Shown: positions 1-12,340, counted from the first letter of the stretch. The stretch: DNA of 64,000 nt from Solen grandis (GCA_021229015.1 CM037789.1:41452926-41516925); one strand, 5' to 3'. Notes: generated from the sequence alone by a model not told the origin. Numbers and translations are program-made.

Positions 1-43
1 TAGTTATTCACTGCACTATAATTAATCGGAAGGCGTTTGAGTT

Positions 44-94
44 CACGTGTGTTTCCAGAAACTTCGAGCAAACGACAGGTCTTTCTAATATATA
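44..94 (+). promoter_or_regulatory. Heat-shock promoter of the HSP110-type gene (HSE, E-box, TATA-like)
   Basis: A perfect three-unit heat shock element, TTCnnGAAnnTTC, lies at 53-65. It is preceded by a CACGTG E-box at 44-49 and followed by a TATA-like 'taatatata' at 86-94. The HSE is about 175 bases before the start codon at 238. An HSE shortly upstream of a TATA box is the classical arrangement for HSF1-driven genes, which fits the chaperone encoded downstream. Transcription would be expected to start near 115-125, leaving a 5' UTR of roughly 115 bases; that start is inferred. The window begins at base 1, so further HSE units could lie outside. Confidence 0.7.
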
Positions 95-183
95 CTTGTC
101 GATATTTATAGCCAGTTTATCACCACTGAATTTCTAGGAACTAAAACGGTACAATTTTTATTGGGGTGTATCGTTCAGACTAA

Positions 184-345
<162 letters not shown>

Positions 346-835
346 TGAGTAATAATTTATTTATTGTTTTTATTTTCGCACAAACAGTTAACTTATCCAT
401 CGCAATGAAATCATAATGAACCCTGGAACTTGATTGATGAGATATTTCGGCAAATCCGGTGCCTTGTTGATTTCGTTTAAACACACATTTGTATGGTTTC
501 TATACTTTGAAGCGTGTTTTGTAGACTACAGAAAAGTATTTTTTCACATGGCTGTTATTAAGGAATGTATGAAATCATCTGAAGTTATTTTTCCTTAAGG
601 GCACTCCTTTGTTCATGAAAAGAAAATCCATTGAAAAAGATGAAATGAAGTTAGGTTAACAACATAGTATGTATAAGATTACATTTAGGTAAGATATATT
701 TGCAAAACAGATGTATCCTAGATAAACAAGAAATGTAAGGGTAATAAATTTGTAGTTGCCTTTGGCAGTTACCTACAGGGATGAGTCATGCTGTGTTTAT
801 CCCAAGTTTTTTCATGTGTTTACTTAAATTTTAAG

Positions 836-1040
836 GTCATATGTGTCGCTGAATGAGAGAAGCAGGAGTATGGGCATATCTGCTAAAAACCAGGCCACAA
901 CCAACTTTAAAAATACAATTACCTGCTTCAAAAGGCTTCTAGGACGACAATATTCAGACCAACATGTGCAGAATGAGATCACTGGGTATCCCAAACCTTT
1001 TGATATTGCATGTGGAGCAGGAGGAGAGACATTACTCAAG
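836..1040 (+). CDS. HSPA4: HSPA4/HSP110-type chaperone, coding exon 2
   Basis: The acceptor is ttttaag at 835. The first base completes the proline codon from exon 1, and 68 codons follow, ending in Lys before the donor gtgggt. The segment reads through SMGISAKNQATTNFKNT to FKRLLGR, equivalent to the HSP70 region holding the conserved Lys of the KRL/IGR motif, then a variable stretch ending ETLLK. The stretch PFDIACGAGGE is less conserved, as it is across the family. The frame is open throughout and in phase with exon 3. Confidence 0.93.
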
Positions 1041-1097
1041 GTGGGTTGATATGAGCCTGTGATAAGTATGGTTCCTTTAGTAGTTTAAATCAGCAGC

Positions 1098-1200
1098 CAT
1101 ATAGGGGCTTGAACCTGGGACTCTAGGTTACAGGGCAAGTGCTCTTCCGACTGAGCTACTGGACAGTTTACATAAATCTCAAACCAATAAGGGTTTGCAT
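1098..1200 (-). repeat. tRNA-derived SINE head in intron 2, copy 1
   Basis: On the minus strand this reads like a tRNA gene 5' half with an A-box (GTAGCTCAGTCGG) and a B-box (GGTTCAAGCC). The acceptor arm does not pair, so it is a tRNA-derived SINE and not a working tRNA gene. The flank on its promoter side, 'cataaatctca', recurs in the second copy at 1,315-1,400, so the two are related insertions in the same orientation. Confidence 0.6.
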
Positions 1201-1314
1201 ATACTCTTGCTAATTCAAAATTCGTCCCCAAATTTACAGAGAACAATTTGCTATTTTCCCGACAAACCCAAAGGCAGAATACACAAGAGAACCATACTGT
1301 AACAGTCCCACATT

Positions 1315-1400
1315 TTGCGCCAAATGTAACCAGGGTGAGTGCTCTACCAACTTAGCTGCTGGACCGCTTGCACAAATCTCACCGATTAAGGGTTACTGAA
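1315..1400 (-). repeat. tRNA-derived SINE head in intron 2, copy 2 (partial)
   Basis: A second, shorter match to the element at 1,098-1,200. It keeps the A-box side ('gagtgctctaccaactt' on the plus strand) and the flank 'cacaaatctcaccgattaag', but the B-box part is altered. It is probably an older copy or a fragment. Confidence 0.45.
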
Positions 1401-1760
1401 AGGCTGTATGATAGTTAAAACAAGAGCAGTAGGTCATTAAAGATGGAATAAGAAGTATAGTCAAACAAGCACCTGAATATTTAATGCAAATATTACTGAA
1501 AAAACACCTTCAGTAAATCATAAATTGTTATATTCTTAAAAGGCGTTCTAGTACCAAAAGTGACATTCATATACCTTCTATGGAATGGGATATGTTCTTA
1601 CAATTTGGAATAAGATGTAATTATTTTCAGAAAGATCTGCATGATTAGAGAAATCAGTATGCTGAAAAATAGAAGTTGAAAAGGTAAACAATTAAGAAAT
1701 CACATTGAGAGAGTACCATATTATATAGAAGCAGAAGTCAGAAGCTAAGATTGTATTTAA

Positions 1761-2160
<400 letters not shown>

Positions 2161-2562
2161 AATGAAAACAGATTGTTGTTTAATTATTTAGTGAGAGATT
2201 GTTTCTTACACTCACACACGGACACATTTAGTTCTATTTCTTTCATCTATGTACAAATTTGTTCTTTATTGTGTTATTTGGTACATTTTATTGCTGGAGT
2301 ATAAGATGTGTAATTTAAGAAGGGGGGGGGAAAAAAAGAAGCAGAATTCATAATTCTTACCTGACTTTTCTATGATATAATTTTGTGTATTGAATTGATA
2401 AGTTATTAAAAATGTTGGAAGATGTTAACATCATTTCAAACTAAAAAGTAAGCTTTGGAGAAAGTTGTGATTTTTTTCTCTTCTCCTTTTAATGCTTACT
2501 TGGTTTGCAATTTTCTTCAGACATCATAATACACTGTTAGGAATGTCTGCTATGGTGTTTAA

Positions 2563-2770
2563 ATGAGATGATGACAAAGTCAATCCATTCTCTGAGAATC
2601 CAGGTGTGTGACACTGGTCGCACCACTAGGTGTATAGAGGGCTAGTGTTCTTTCCTGTCAGACCAGGGTTTTCCTGGCTCGGGCAGTAGGGGTCACTCTG
2701 TCCTAGATCAGTTGTCTCCCCTGGCAGAACCAGCTCTTGGTTTCTTGATGGAGACTTAGCTCCTGATCAT
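2563..2770. repeat. 208-bp dispersed repeat, copy 2 (intron 3)
   Basis: Direct copy of 1,953-2,160. The identity begins abruptly at 'atgagatgatgac' and ends at 'ctcctgatcat'; flanks on both sides are unrelated, which marks precise element boundaries. Confidence 0.85.
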
Positions 2771-2871
2771 TATTTCTCTTTCTACAAACACATTTTTTTT
2801 TCTTCAAAGATATGTGTTGAATCAATATTTTTGTATCCAGTACTTTCATAAGCATACATGCACTATTTCAG

Positions 2872-2971
2872 GTTCCATGTTTCTACACAGATGTTGAGCG
2901 GAAGGCAATGATAGCAAGCTGTCAAATGGCTGGCCTGAATTGTCTAAAGGTCATGAGTGATACAACTGCAG
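2872..2971 (+). CDS. HSPA4: HSPA4/HSP110-type chaperone, coding exon 4
   Basis: The acceptor is atttcag at 2871; the donor gtaaca follows 2971 and leaves one base (phase 1). It encodes VPCFYTDVERKAMIASCQMA, then GLNCLKVMSDTTA. This corresponds to the HSP70 'VPAYF...R.A...A...AGL...' strand and helix and the start of the connect-1 region. The Ser-Asp-Thr-Thr reading replaces the usual Asn-Glu-Thr-Thr. Confidence 0.93.
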
Positions 2972-3269
2972 GTAACATTTCTTAGCTTCATTAAAAAAAA
3001 AAAAAATTAAAAAAATGAGCGTTTTTAAGATACACTACACATCAAAATCTGAGAGAATTTAAACATGATGTTTTGTAGGATAGATTTTTTATTGTTTTCC
3101 AGTACAGACTGCCTAGAATGGACCTTCAATTAAAATATATTTTTGACTTGTCTTTGTTGTAAACACTGCCAAACCATCTCAAAATACAAATTATGAATAT
3201 TCGTAACTGATAATCATTCAAGTTATACATAAGACTGACAAGCAAATGTGCATAGACTTTCTTTCACAA

Positions 3270-3575
3270 ACCCTTGGGTTTAGTGTCTGTCTTGAAAATC
3301 CTTGAAAAGGTTTGGTGTCTGTCTTGAAAACCCTTGAAAATCACATTTTATCTTATAAACCCTTGAAAAAACCTTAAAATTAATTAAAAGATCTTAAATA
3401 GCCTTTAAATTTGAAATTACAATATTGATCATAAAAAAGTGTATATCAAGTTTCTAAAAAATTGAGGTTCATCCATTTTATGCCTTAAAATTTAAAGAAT
3501 AAGTTGAGGTTTATGCAAGTCCTTAATTTTGAATTTAAAGGCCTTAAAAATCCTTGAAAAACCTTTGAATTTTGC
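3270..3575. repeat. AT-rich degenerate repeat built on 'ccttgaaaa' (intron 4)
   Basis: The words 'ccttgaaaa' and 'ccttaaaa' recur about ten times over some 300 bases, with one near-duplicate phrase ('ggtgtctgtcttgaaaa' / 'tagtgtctgtcttgaaaa'). There is no strict period. It looks like a decayed dispersed element of low complexity and is not coding. Confidence 0.5.
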
Positions 3576-3753
3576 CTCAGAAAATCTGTATGAACCATGT
3601 TTCACACACTTCTTTTGTTAAGCAACCTTTCCTAGAATTAATTTCACACATAATTTTGGATTTGGGTATTTTTTTTATTTTTTTTTCGAAGGCTAAAAGG
3701 TCAAAGGATTCCTAAATACTGAGTATATAGATAGATAATGTGTTGAAATTTAG

Positions 3754-3996
<243 letters not shown>

Positions 3997-4439
3997 TGAT
4001 TTTCACATTTTTAAGGGAAGTCCTTAATTAATAGGAATTCCCCAGAATGCGCATGTTTTGATTAAAAAACTGATGTGCTGCTGCACTAAAAAAAAAAATT
4101 GATCCATACTGCCATGCTATATCTGCCATTATCTGATATTCATATGTATTTAATGGAGGTGGTGAGCTGAGCACATCTAAAATAAAAATGTTTTTGATCG
4201 TCGAATGAATCTGAGTGCTAATGTAGGTGTCCGTTACCCTCCACTATGCAAATGTGTGATATGCAATTACATTTTTGTCATTGATAAATTACTGCTGTCT
4301 GAATCATTGTTGAAATATAGGATAAAAAATTGTTTCAGTTGATGGATAGTTCCCTTGTATGTTTAATACTGGCAAGTGAATATTAATCCTGTACAAAGTA
4401 GTATGATGAAGTGTTCACAGGGTTTCTTGTACATTTCAG

Positions 4440-4684
4440 GTTTTGGCAGTTGCTTCTGATCCCACAGTTGGTGGAAGGGACTTGGATAAAGTATTAGTAG
4501 ATTATTTTATACAAGAGTGGAAAACCAAGTACAAGATAGATGCTTCCTCGAAGCCCAAACCGTATATCCGCCTAACTCAAGAATGTGAAAAGCTGAAGAA
4601 ACTGATGAGTGCCAATACACAGCCAATTCCAATCAATATAGAATGTTTCATGGATGACAAAGATGTGACTGGAAAAATGGACAG
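4440..4684 (+). CDS. HSPA4: HSPA4/HSP110-type chaperone, coding exon 6 (last one found)
   Basis: The acceptor is atttcag at 4439. The donor gtatgt at 4685 leaves two bases of an Arg codon. It encodes 81 residues, VLAVASDPTVGGRDLDKVLV onward, through RLTQECEKLKKLMSAN to IECFMDDKDVTGKMDR. This is lobe IIA/IIB of the ATPase domain, and the ECEKLKKLMSAN helix is almost invariant in HSP110 proteins. The next expected exon, with the IVGG.TRIP nucleotide-binding motif, is not found between here and the gap at 7,282 or elsewhere in readable form. The gene is therefore incomplete in this window. Confidence 0.94.
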
Positions 4685-5525
4685 GTATGTTTAAAGATAC
4701 AGCTAATGTACATGTTTGATTTGAAAGTAAATGTCAGTCTGTGTCATGACAAAGGTCATCAAAGCTGAGCAAACAATCTGTGTATTGTGTCCTAGCACAA
4801 TATAAATGATGAATTTTAAAGTTTTTTTTTCTCTGAATTTTTTTTGTTTTGAAACTGATTAGTCCCCATTGGCAGAAGGGTAAAAAAATAATTGAGGTTA
4901 AAGGTCACTGCCGCGTCTACTTGAGGAAGGGTTTTTCTCCTGCCATGGTTAACTTAAGGTCGGTCCAGTTGAGGGGGTTACTTTCAAACATGTTGATTTT
5001 TTTTTGTTTGGGATCTTGTTCAAATGCAAATCTGAAAATTGCTGATTGTAAGACTGTCTTAATAATTGTCTTCATGCTGTGTCTAAAACATTGATTTGAG
5101 GGAATCATTTTGTCATCAAAAAAAAAAATCAGTTCGCTGTCTTTTGTTCGCTTACTCACCTGAGCACATGTGCTCATGATGAGCTTCTTCATCCATCCTT
5201 TCATCGTCCACACAATTACTTTGTTTGCACTCTAGCATCTTCATTTCTTTAGCAATTATCTGATAACATGTATATTTGACATAAGTTTAATCTTTGAAAA
5301 TTACTAGAAAATAGCGGTCACCATCCTTGAATAGCCACTGTTACTGCCTGTATGTGTTAAAGAGTTATACAGGGTTCATTCTAGAAATATCATTTGGGTC
5401 AAAGGGCCCGCTGTTGGCAAAAAAGTGGGGACATTGCCAAAAACACAGGGGTCAATACAAAATATATCTTAACAAACAAAAAGTGACTTACAAGGGATCA
5501 ATGCCTCTTAAATGTAATTCCTTAT
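4685..5525. other. Intron-like sequence after exon 6, no gene seen
   Basis: AT-rich DNA with poly-T and poly-A runs. Short open stretches on both strands lack splice context or family resemblance. No HSP110 exon could be recognised. Confidence 0.6.
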
Positions 5526-6500
5526 TATGCCCCCCTTCGAAGAAGAGGAGGTATATTGCTTTGCTCATGTCGGTGGGTCGGTCGGTCTGTAGGTCCGTCG
5601 GTCTGTCGGTAGACCAGACCTTGTCCGAGTGATAACTTAAGTTCTATTTGACCTTTAAGTCTCAAACTTTTGGTCAGGTCCGTGGTTGTAACCAGACCTT
5701 GTCCGAGTGATAACTTAAGTTCTATTTGACCTTTAAGTCTCAAACTTCATGTGGTTGTTGCTTATGATTAGTAGATGACCCTATTGTTTTTGGAGTCATT
5801 CCTCAAAGGTCAAGGTACAAGTGTCCTCATTTTGTGTGATTTACATATGACCAAAGCTTGTTCCGATCATAACTTGAAACGCTATTGGCCTTAACTTCAA
5901 ACTTAGTGGGTTGGTCATGATAGAGATGACCCTATTGATTTTTGGAGTCCTAATTGTCAAAGGTCAAGGTCAAAAGTGACCTTGATTTACTGGGATTTGA
6001 TTTTAAATGGTGACCAAAGCATTTCCGATCAATAACTTAAAACGCCTGGGCCTAGGAACTTCAAACTAGTATGGAGATGTCATGATCGAAAAGACTATTG
6101 ATTTTGGCTAGCAAAGCAAGTCAATGACCATCGGGAAGTTAAAATGTGACAACCATTCATCATACTTAGATCTTGGGTAGGAATTCAACTATTGGTATCA
6201 TGACAGTAAAGTCCTTAAGGGAATGTCAAGTCAGGTCACTGTGACATTGAATGCCGAGATAGATTCTGATCAAAATGGGTTCTGGTCAAATCTTTTTCAC
6301 CAGATTTTTTTTCAGCATTTTCACCTTTACTGGATGCAATATACAAGGAAAAACTCAAATGAGTTAGCAGTGTTAATAATTATCAGTAGTAAACCTTCAC
6401 CAAGATAAGTTCTGAACTTTGTAACATATCCACATTATAAAGCCAAACATCATACATATAATATAGCCATATAAATATTATGGCATATGAGGGGGGCATA
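5526..6500. mobile_element. Non-autonomous DNA element with terminal inverted repeats
   Basis: The left end is 'tatgcccccc' and the right end 'ggggggcata', exact inverted repeats about 975 bases apart. Inside the left end is a run of 'gtcggt/gtctgt' units (5,568-5,612). A 57-bp segment is then directly repeated at 5,613-5,669 and 5,691-5,747 (78-base spacing), followed by degenerate versions of the same 'ataacttaa...caaactt' phrase at about 5,870-5,910 and 6,030-6,066. There is no transposase frame. Similar elements with gtcggt runs are familiar in bivalve genomes, from general knowledge and not checked. It is a MITE-like passenger of an intron. Confidence 0.65.
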
Positions 6501-7281
6501 TATGTTTTACAAACATTTCTTGTTGCAAATGTCTTTGAAACATCCATTTACTATGAAGAAAACTAAAACTTTGGAACTTTTTAAATCTGTTGAACAAAAT
6601 CATGTGTTAGGTTATGACAAACAGTAACTATCATTAGTCATTAAAAGCTTCTTTTTTTCCAGTATTTGAGGGCACTTTTGAAGTCAAATTTATATACTGC
6701 TGCAGAAAATTCGGGTTTCATTTATTACGCTTTCAGTTCACCCACATGATCTCTACTTTCTGCATATCTGGTTGGCATACTTGAATGAAAGTGCATTGAT
6801 CCTGCTTAGGGATTTTGTTTATTTATTCAGTTTTTATTTTGCATACGTCACAATACAGTATACTTTTATCGTACCTGAACCAAGAAAACTTTTCAAGCTA
6901 AGTGTTTTGAAAAAGCCTATGCTTACTTCTTGTGACAAACTAACGGTAACTGTATCTGACGTAGCCGTTCAACTATAGGCTGGGGGCCTCTTTTATCATT
7001 ATCTTCCACTGATTTATTATTATTTTCATCATTATTTGTCTTTTGTTGCTTCGACTATAGTTGAAAAGCATCTTTTGCTTCCTTTTTTCTGCCATCTTTG
7101 CAAATTACAAAATTGGAAAAGAAATGCCAGTTTTGATTGGTTGTAAACTTGTAATATGTGAACATTATGACAATATCGCTACCACAGCCAATCAGAGACG
7201 CTGTAATAAAAGCGGCTATAATTTTGATTGTGCACTTGATTATGCGATATTATATGATCAGAATAATGTTCCGGTCATCGA
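6501..7281. other. Non-coding stretch before the first gap
   Basis: No supported gene. Open frames here lack codon bias, splice sites or family resemblance. Repeated 'tattat' and 'tcatta' words occur near 7,000-7,050. Confidence 0.5.
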
Positions 7282-7381
7282 NNNNNNNNNNNNNNNNNNN
7301 NNNNNNNNNNNNNNNNNNNNNNNNNNNNNNNNNNNNNNNNNNNNNNNNNNNNNNNNNNNNNNNNNNNNNNNNNNNNNNNNN
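7282..7381. other. Assembly gap, 100 N
   Basis: Exactly 100 unknown bases, a conventional placeholder for a gap of unknown size. It sits at the left edge of the 35-bp minisatellite, so the array probably continues into the missing DNA. Confidence 0.98.
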
Positions 7382-8712
7382 TGTAAAAAACTGGGCAAGC
7401 TAGTGAATATGTGTTAGAGTGTCCCCTGGTAAAGTTTGTGAATATCGATTTTGTGAACACTGGATAAGCCATGTGAGTAACAATTGTGCGTAGACTGAGT
7501 GAGCTATGTTATACCCCTTGTGTGTACATTGGGCAATCTATGGGGAATATCGATTGTGTTTACAGGGGCAAATTATGTTTAATCGATTGTATGTACACTG
7601 GGAAATCTATGTGAATATCGATTGTGTGTACACTGAGCAAGCTATGTCAATATCGATTGTATGTAGAGGGAGCAATCTATGTTAATAACGATTGTATGTA
7701 CATTGGGCAATCTGTGTGAATATCGATTGTGTGTACACCGGGTTATCTAAGTCAATATCGTTTGTATGTACACTGAGAAAACTATATGAATATCGATTGT
7801 GTGTACACTTGGCAAGTTTTGTGAATATTGATTGTGTGCACGCTGAGCAATCTATGTCAATATCGATTATATGTACACAGAGCAAATTATATATTAATAT
7901 ATTCGTTGTGTGTACAATGGATAAATTATATGAATATCGATTGTATGTACACTGAGCTAGTAATGTGAAAATACCGATTGTGTGTACACTGGGAAAGCTA
8001 TGTCAATATCGATTGTGTGTACACTTGGCAAGTTTTGTGAATATTGATTGTGTGCACGCTGAGCAATCTATGTCAATATCGATTATATGTTCACAGAGCA
8101 AATTATATATTAATATATTCGTTGTGTGTACAATGGATAAACTATATGAATATCGATTGAATGTAAACTGGGCAAGCTGTCAATACCGATTGTGTGTACA
8201 CTGGGCAAGCTATGTGTAAATAGATTGTATGTGCACTGGGCATACCATGTGAAATTCGAGTAAGTGTACATCCGCCAACCTACATCAATGTCACTTGTGT
8301 GAACTATGTCAATATCAAAGATTTGTAAACTGGGCAAGCTATGTCAATATCGATTGTATGTACACAGGGCAAACTATATCAATATCGGTTTTGTGTACAC
8401 CGGGTAATCTATGTTAATATCGATTGAATGTAAACTGGGCAAGCTGTCAATATCGATTGTATGTACACAGGGCAAACTATATCAATATCGGTTTTGTGTA
8501 CACCGGGTAATCTATGTCAATATCGATTGAATGAAACACAGGGCAAAACTATATTCAATATGGGTTTTGTGTACACTGGGTAATCTATGTCAATATCTAT
8601 TGAATGTAAACTGGGCAAGCTAGGGTCAATATCGAGTGCATGCACACTATAGCAATATCGAATTTGTGTGGGACTGGCTAAGCTATGTTGATACATGTAT
8701 CGATTGTGTGTT
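7382..8712. repeat. 35-bp minisatellite array
   Basis: About 38 copies of a roughly 35-base unit, read as 'caatatcgattgtgtgta' plus 'cactgggcaagctatgt'. Units vary by substitutions and small indels. Near-identical blocks of several units recur, for example around 7,790-7,960 against 8,010-8,150, showing multi-unit duplication. The array starts directly at the gap. Open frames on both strands only reflect the repeat. The same family, with 'cgtttgtg' or 'cgttcgtg', recurs at 35-40 kb. Confidence 0.93.
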
Positions 8713-9185
8713 CTGGTTACGGAAATAAACTCAAAATAAAGGGTTTTTTGATTTTTTCCGTAATAATGAGAACTAACACTTATCCATGAGTTTTAAGAAT
8801 GTTGTTCATTTTAGTGTTTAGTGTTAAACCATAATGTGTTTTTCCCTGAGCTGTCGACTAATGCCTCCTTTTGTGATTTATTGTCCAGGACATCTAAGGC
8901 CGAGACATGATTCTTCTGATGTTAGTTGGGTCGCCCCTATCGCTACGAGACCAGGTTCGAAATTTTTCCCACCGACCATTTCTAGCCTAAGTAACATTCA
9001 ATTCTTACAGTAATTTTCACCATTCCTTTTTCTTTATAAAGATAGCGAACATTTCTGATTTCTTAATATTAGTTATTTAGGTATAAATTTTTGTTGAATA
9101 TCTAGTACAACAGGAGGAGTGACCTTCGTTTCATCTAAAATAAGATAATTACTAACTGAAACATTGCGCGATACCCCCTTTTCTG
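8713..9185. other. Spacer between two minisatellite arrays
   Basis: About 470 bases of ordinary sequence with no gene, tRNA or repeat that I recognise. Confidence 0.5.
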
Positions 9186-10395
9186 ATCATTCATTACATA
9201 CATACAAGACAATATTACACATACCGCATTTTTTACGTACGCAGACAATATTTACATGCACTGACAATATAAAACACACAGACAATATAAAACACCGACA
9301 AAATTCTTACACCCTAATACTTTAACATACAGACAATATTACATACACCGACAATATTACATACACAGACAATATTACACACACCGACAATATTACATAC
9401 ACAGACAATATTTAACATACAGACAATATTACACACACCGACAATCTTACACACACAGACAATATTACACACACCGACAATATTACACACACACACAATA
9501 TTACACACACCGACAATATAACACACAGACAATATTACACACAGAGACAATATTACACACACCGACAATATTACACACACAGACAATATTACACACACCG
9601 ACAATATTACACACACAGACAATATCACACACACCGACAATATTACACACACAGACAATATTACACACACAGACAATATTACACACACCGACAATATTAC
9701 ACACACCGACAATATTACAAACACCGAAAATATTGCATACACAGACAATATTTAACACAGAGACAATATTACACACAGACAATACTACATACACAGACAA
9801 TATTACACACACAGACAATATTACACACCGACAATATTACATATACCGACAATATTACACACAATATTACACACACCGACAATATTACAACCACACCGAA
9901 AATATTACACACAAAACAGACAATATTACACACACCGACAATAAGAAACACACAGACAATATTACAAACACCGACGATATTATACACAATATTACACACA
10001 CCGACAATATTACACACACAGACAATATTATATACACATAAACTATTGCATACACAGACAATAATTACATACACAGACAATATTACATACACAGACAATA
10101 TTACATACACAGACAATAGTACATACACCGACAAAAAACACACAGCAACAATATAACATACACCGACAATATTACATACACATACAATATTACACACACC
10201 GACAATATTACATACACAGACAATATTACATTACCAACAATATAAATACACCGACAATATTACATACACAGACAATATTACATACACAGACAATATTTCA
10301 CCGACAATATAACACACACAGACAATATTACATACACAGACAATATTACACACAGAGAAATTATTTTATACAAAGACAATATTTCACAGGGCAAT
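9186..10395. repeat. 18-bp minisatellite with 36-bp higher-order pattern
   Basis: About 65 copies of an 18-base unit, 'acacacagacaatattac'. Through much of the array (9,340-9,720 most clearly) units with 'cagacaat' alternate with units carrying 'ccgacaat', giving a 36-base dimeric period. Shortened units of 15-16 bases are common. Long frames on the minus strand rich in Cys-Val-Asn-Ile arise because 18 is divisible by three; they are not a protein. Confidence 0.93.
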
Positions 10396-11918
10396 TTATC
10401 TAAAAATCCTATTTATGAAAGTATAATTTAGTATAGCAAACAAAACCAAAGCCAATAATACTATAAAAGAAATCTTATGACCAAATTCTTGTTTTATACC
10501 ATCTACAATTCATACTTTAATGAGCTATCAGCTGAGACACTGATGATGAGTTAAAGTTGTGTATTAGAAAGGATGTCAACTTCGCATGTACGCATTTTTT
10601 TCGGAAATAGGGATGGACACACAAGGACTAGTAACGGTGAGGTCATTTATGTTTAAAGGAGCCCGGGGTTTGACACTTCCTCCATGTGTTTCCATCACTG
10701 AGACACTTCTTAAATATTCTTAAATTATTTTTTTTCATTCATTACTATGACAAAAATGTCCGTGACAGAATATAATTCGCTATCCTTCTGTAAGCTTGGG
10801 AAATTTAGGCTCAACACACAATTTTAAATAAAAAGCATAGAACATGATAAAATAAATAGGAAAAGAATAGAATTAGGATAGATTGGTGGACTACAGAAAG
10901 ACAGATAGTTAGATGGGATATATAAATAGAATGTAGCTAGAGAGAGAAAAGCGATAGAGGGATAGAAAGTCTTACATCTCAATGCCCATATTTCCTATTC
11001 AGAATGGCTTGCAAGATCTTCTCTGTTTTGGTTTAGACACACGGGACTGACGTCATAAGAAAGGTTCGTGCCCAGGGTTTCCTCTGCACGTGCAACTACG
11101 TCATTATATACTGATTTTTGAAACAACGTTTTTTTCGGCATCATCAGATTGCTCTAAAGACGGCTGCGCTTGTGCATTTACGTGATGCCCCGTGCAAAGC
11201 TTGCTGTCCAAATTCACGAGTCCTTCCATGAACTTGTGAACACATGTCACCGTTACAACAGAAATAAAAACCAAGTTCGGTATCCATGTTTATGGTGTGA
11301 TTCTAAATTAATTTTTGTTAGTACAATAAAATGATTTTAAAAACTGATCGTCCAATAAAGTCCCCTGAAGTTTTTACCCCACTGATAATGTTTTGTATAG
11401 GTTTATATAGAACATTGCCTTATCTTATTTACATAAACCTGATCAAATAAGACACATCCCGCAACAGAGAAATAAGGTTATAGAACAAGGGCGCATGATA
11501 TTACCCCATATGTGTCAGGTTTTTTTTAGTTTAAGGTCAGTTCTATGTCTTTAACCTTAATTTGGTTGGACTTAATTATTCATTTGCTGTATATGCATAT
11601 TGTTGGAAATTCTCAACTGTTCTAATTATGCATTTCAGTTGTATAGTTGTACGTCTGTACATTTAAAAGATTGTATTATTACTTTATGTTCAATTTGTTT
11701 CAGATGATACTTTTAAAGAACATGCCTTATCTCTATTTCTTATATCTTTTTCATGTGCATTAATAAGCAATTTTCTGTTAACCATTGTTTACTGTTTGTT
11801 GTATTGATGATTAATTGATGTGTGAGGTTGTTATTACATGATTTTTATTCATTTTACTTCGTGAAAATACTCAACAGTGTTTTTGATTTTGTAACATTTA
11901 GGACAGCCGTTTTGTGAG
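10396..11918. other. Non-coding flank, repeated in degraded form at 42.2-42.5 kb
   Basis: No gene is supported. The stretch 11,000-11,265, which includes a palindromic CRE-type TGACGTCA at 11,048-11,055 and 'cacgtg' nearby, has a clear but degraded counterpart at about 42,220-42,480, for example 'ttttagacacacggga' followed by 'cataagaa' in the degraded copy. The rest is AT-rich. Confidence 0.6.
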
Positions 11919-12340
11919 GTGACGAATAGATTTTTGAAATTTCAATTTTACATATCTCTTACTGGCATGACCAGTATATGGAAGCACTTGACCTCTTTTG
12001 CGAGGAGCTGTAGTCGTAGCTTACTGCTTCCCTCAACTTTGTTGGTTAGAGACCCGGTTGGGTCAGTCGGTTTTGAAACCCCCAGCGGTGAGGGGGCTGA
12101 GTTATAGTAATAACTGGGACGCCCTGGTACAGTGGCGCCATATATGAATGCGGCTCCATAGCCAAGGTTTCGAACTCCGATGGGGAAATAATTTGTTCTT
12201 GGCCTTACCCGGTGAAGAGTACTAATCTAATCAAGGAATCGTTAAGAAATAGTTACAGTTGTTAGATATTGTTTCCAACCAATGTTAAAATAAAAAATGT
12301 TTAAACTAATAAAAACTGTACCCTTGGTGTTAAACACGCT
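11919..12340. repeat. Start of duplicate block B' (good-quality part)
   Basis: Collinear with 44,485-44,830. Shared landmarks are 'tttacatatct...actggcatg', 'gggtcagtcgg', 'gcagtgaggggg'/'gcggtgaggggg', a tRNA-like segment with 'ggtttcgaactccgatg' against 'ggttcgaaccccgatg', and 'gtttaaactaata'. The two copies are diverged here in clean sequence as well, which suggests two haplotypes or an old duplication and not only read error. Confidence 0.8.

Noticed and set aside
4849..5213. Possible coding frames on both strands after HSP110 exon 6
   Set aside because: No resemblance to the expected HSP110 exon and no suitable splice sites; intron-like composition.
7061..7417. Frame running through the gap at 7,282
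   Set aside because: It is kept open only by the unknown bases.
9314..10197. Long minus-strand frames rich in Cys-Val-Asn-Ile
   Set aside because: They are translations of the 18-bp minisatellite, whose period is a multiple of three.
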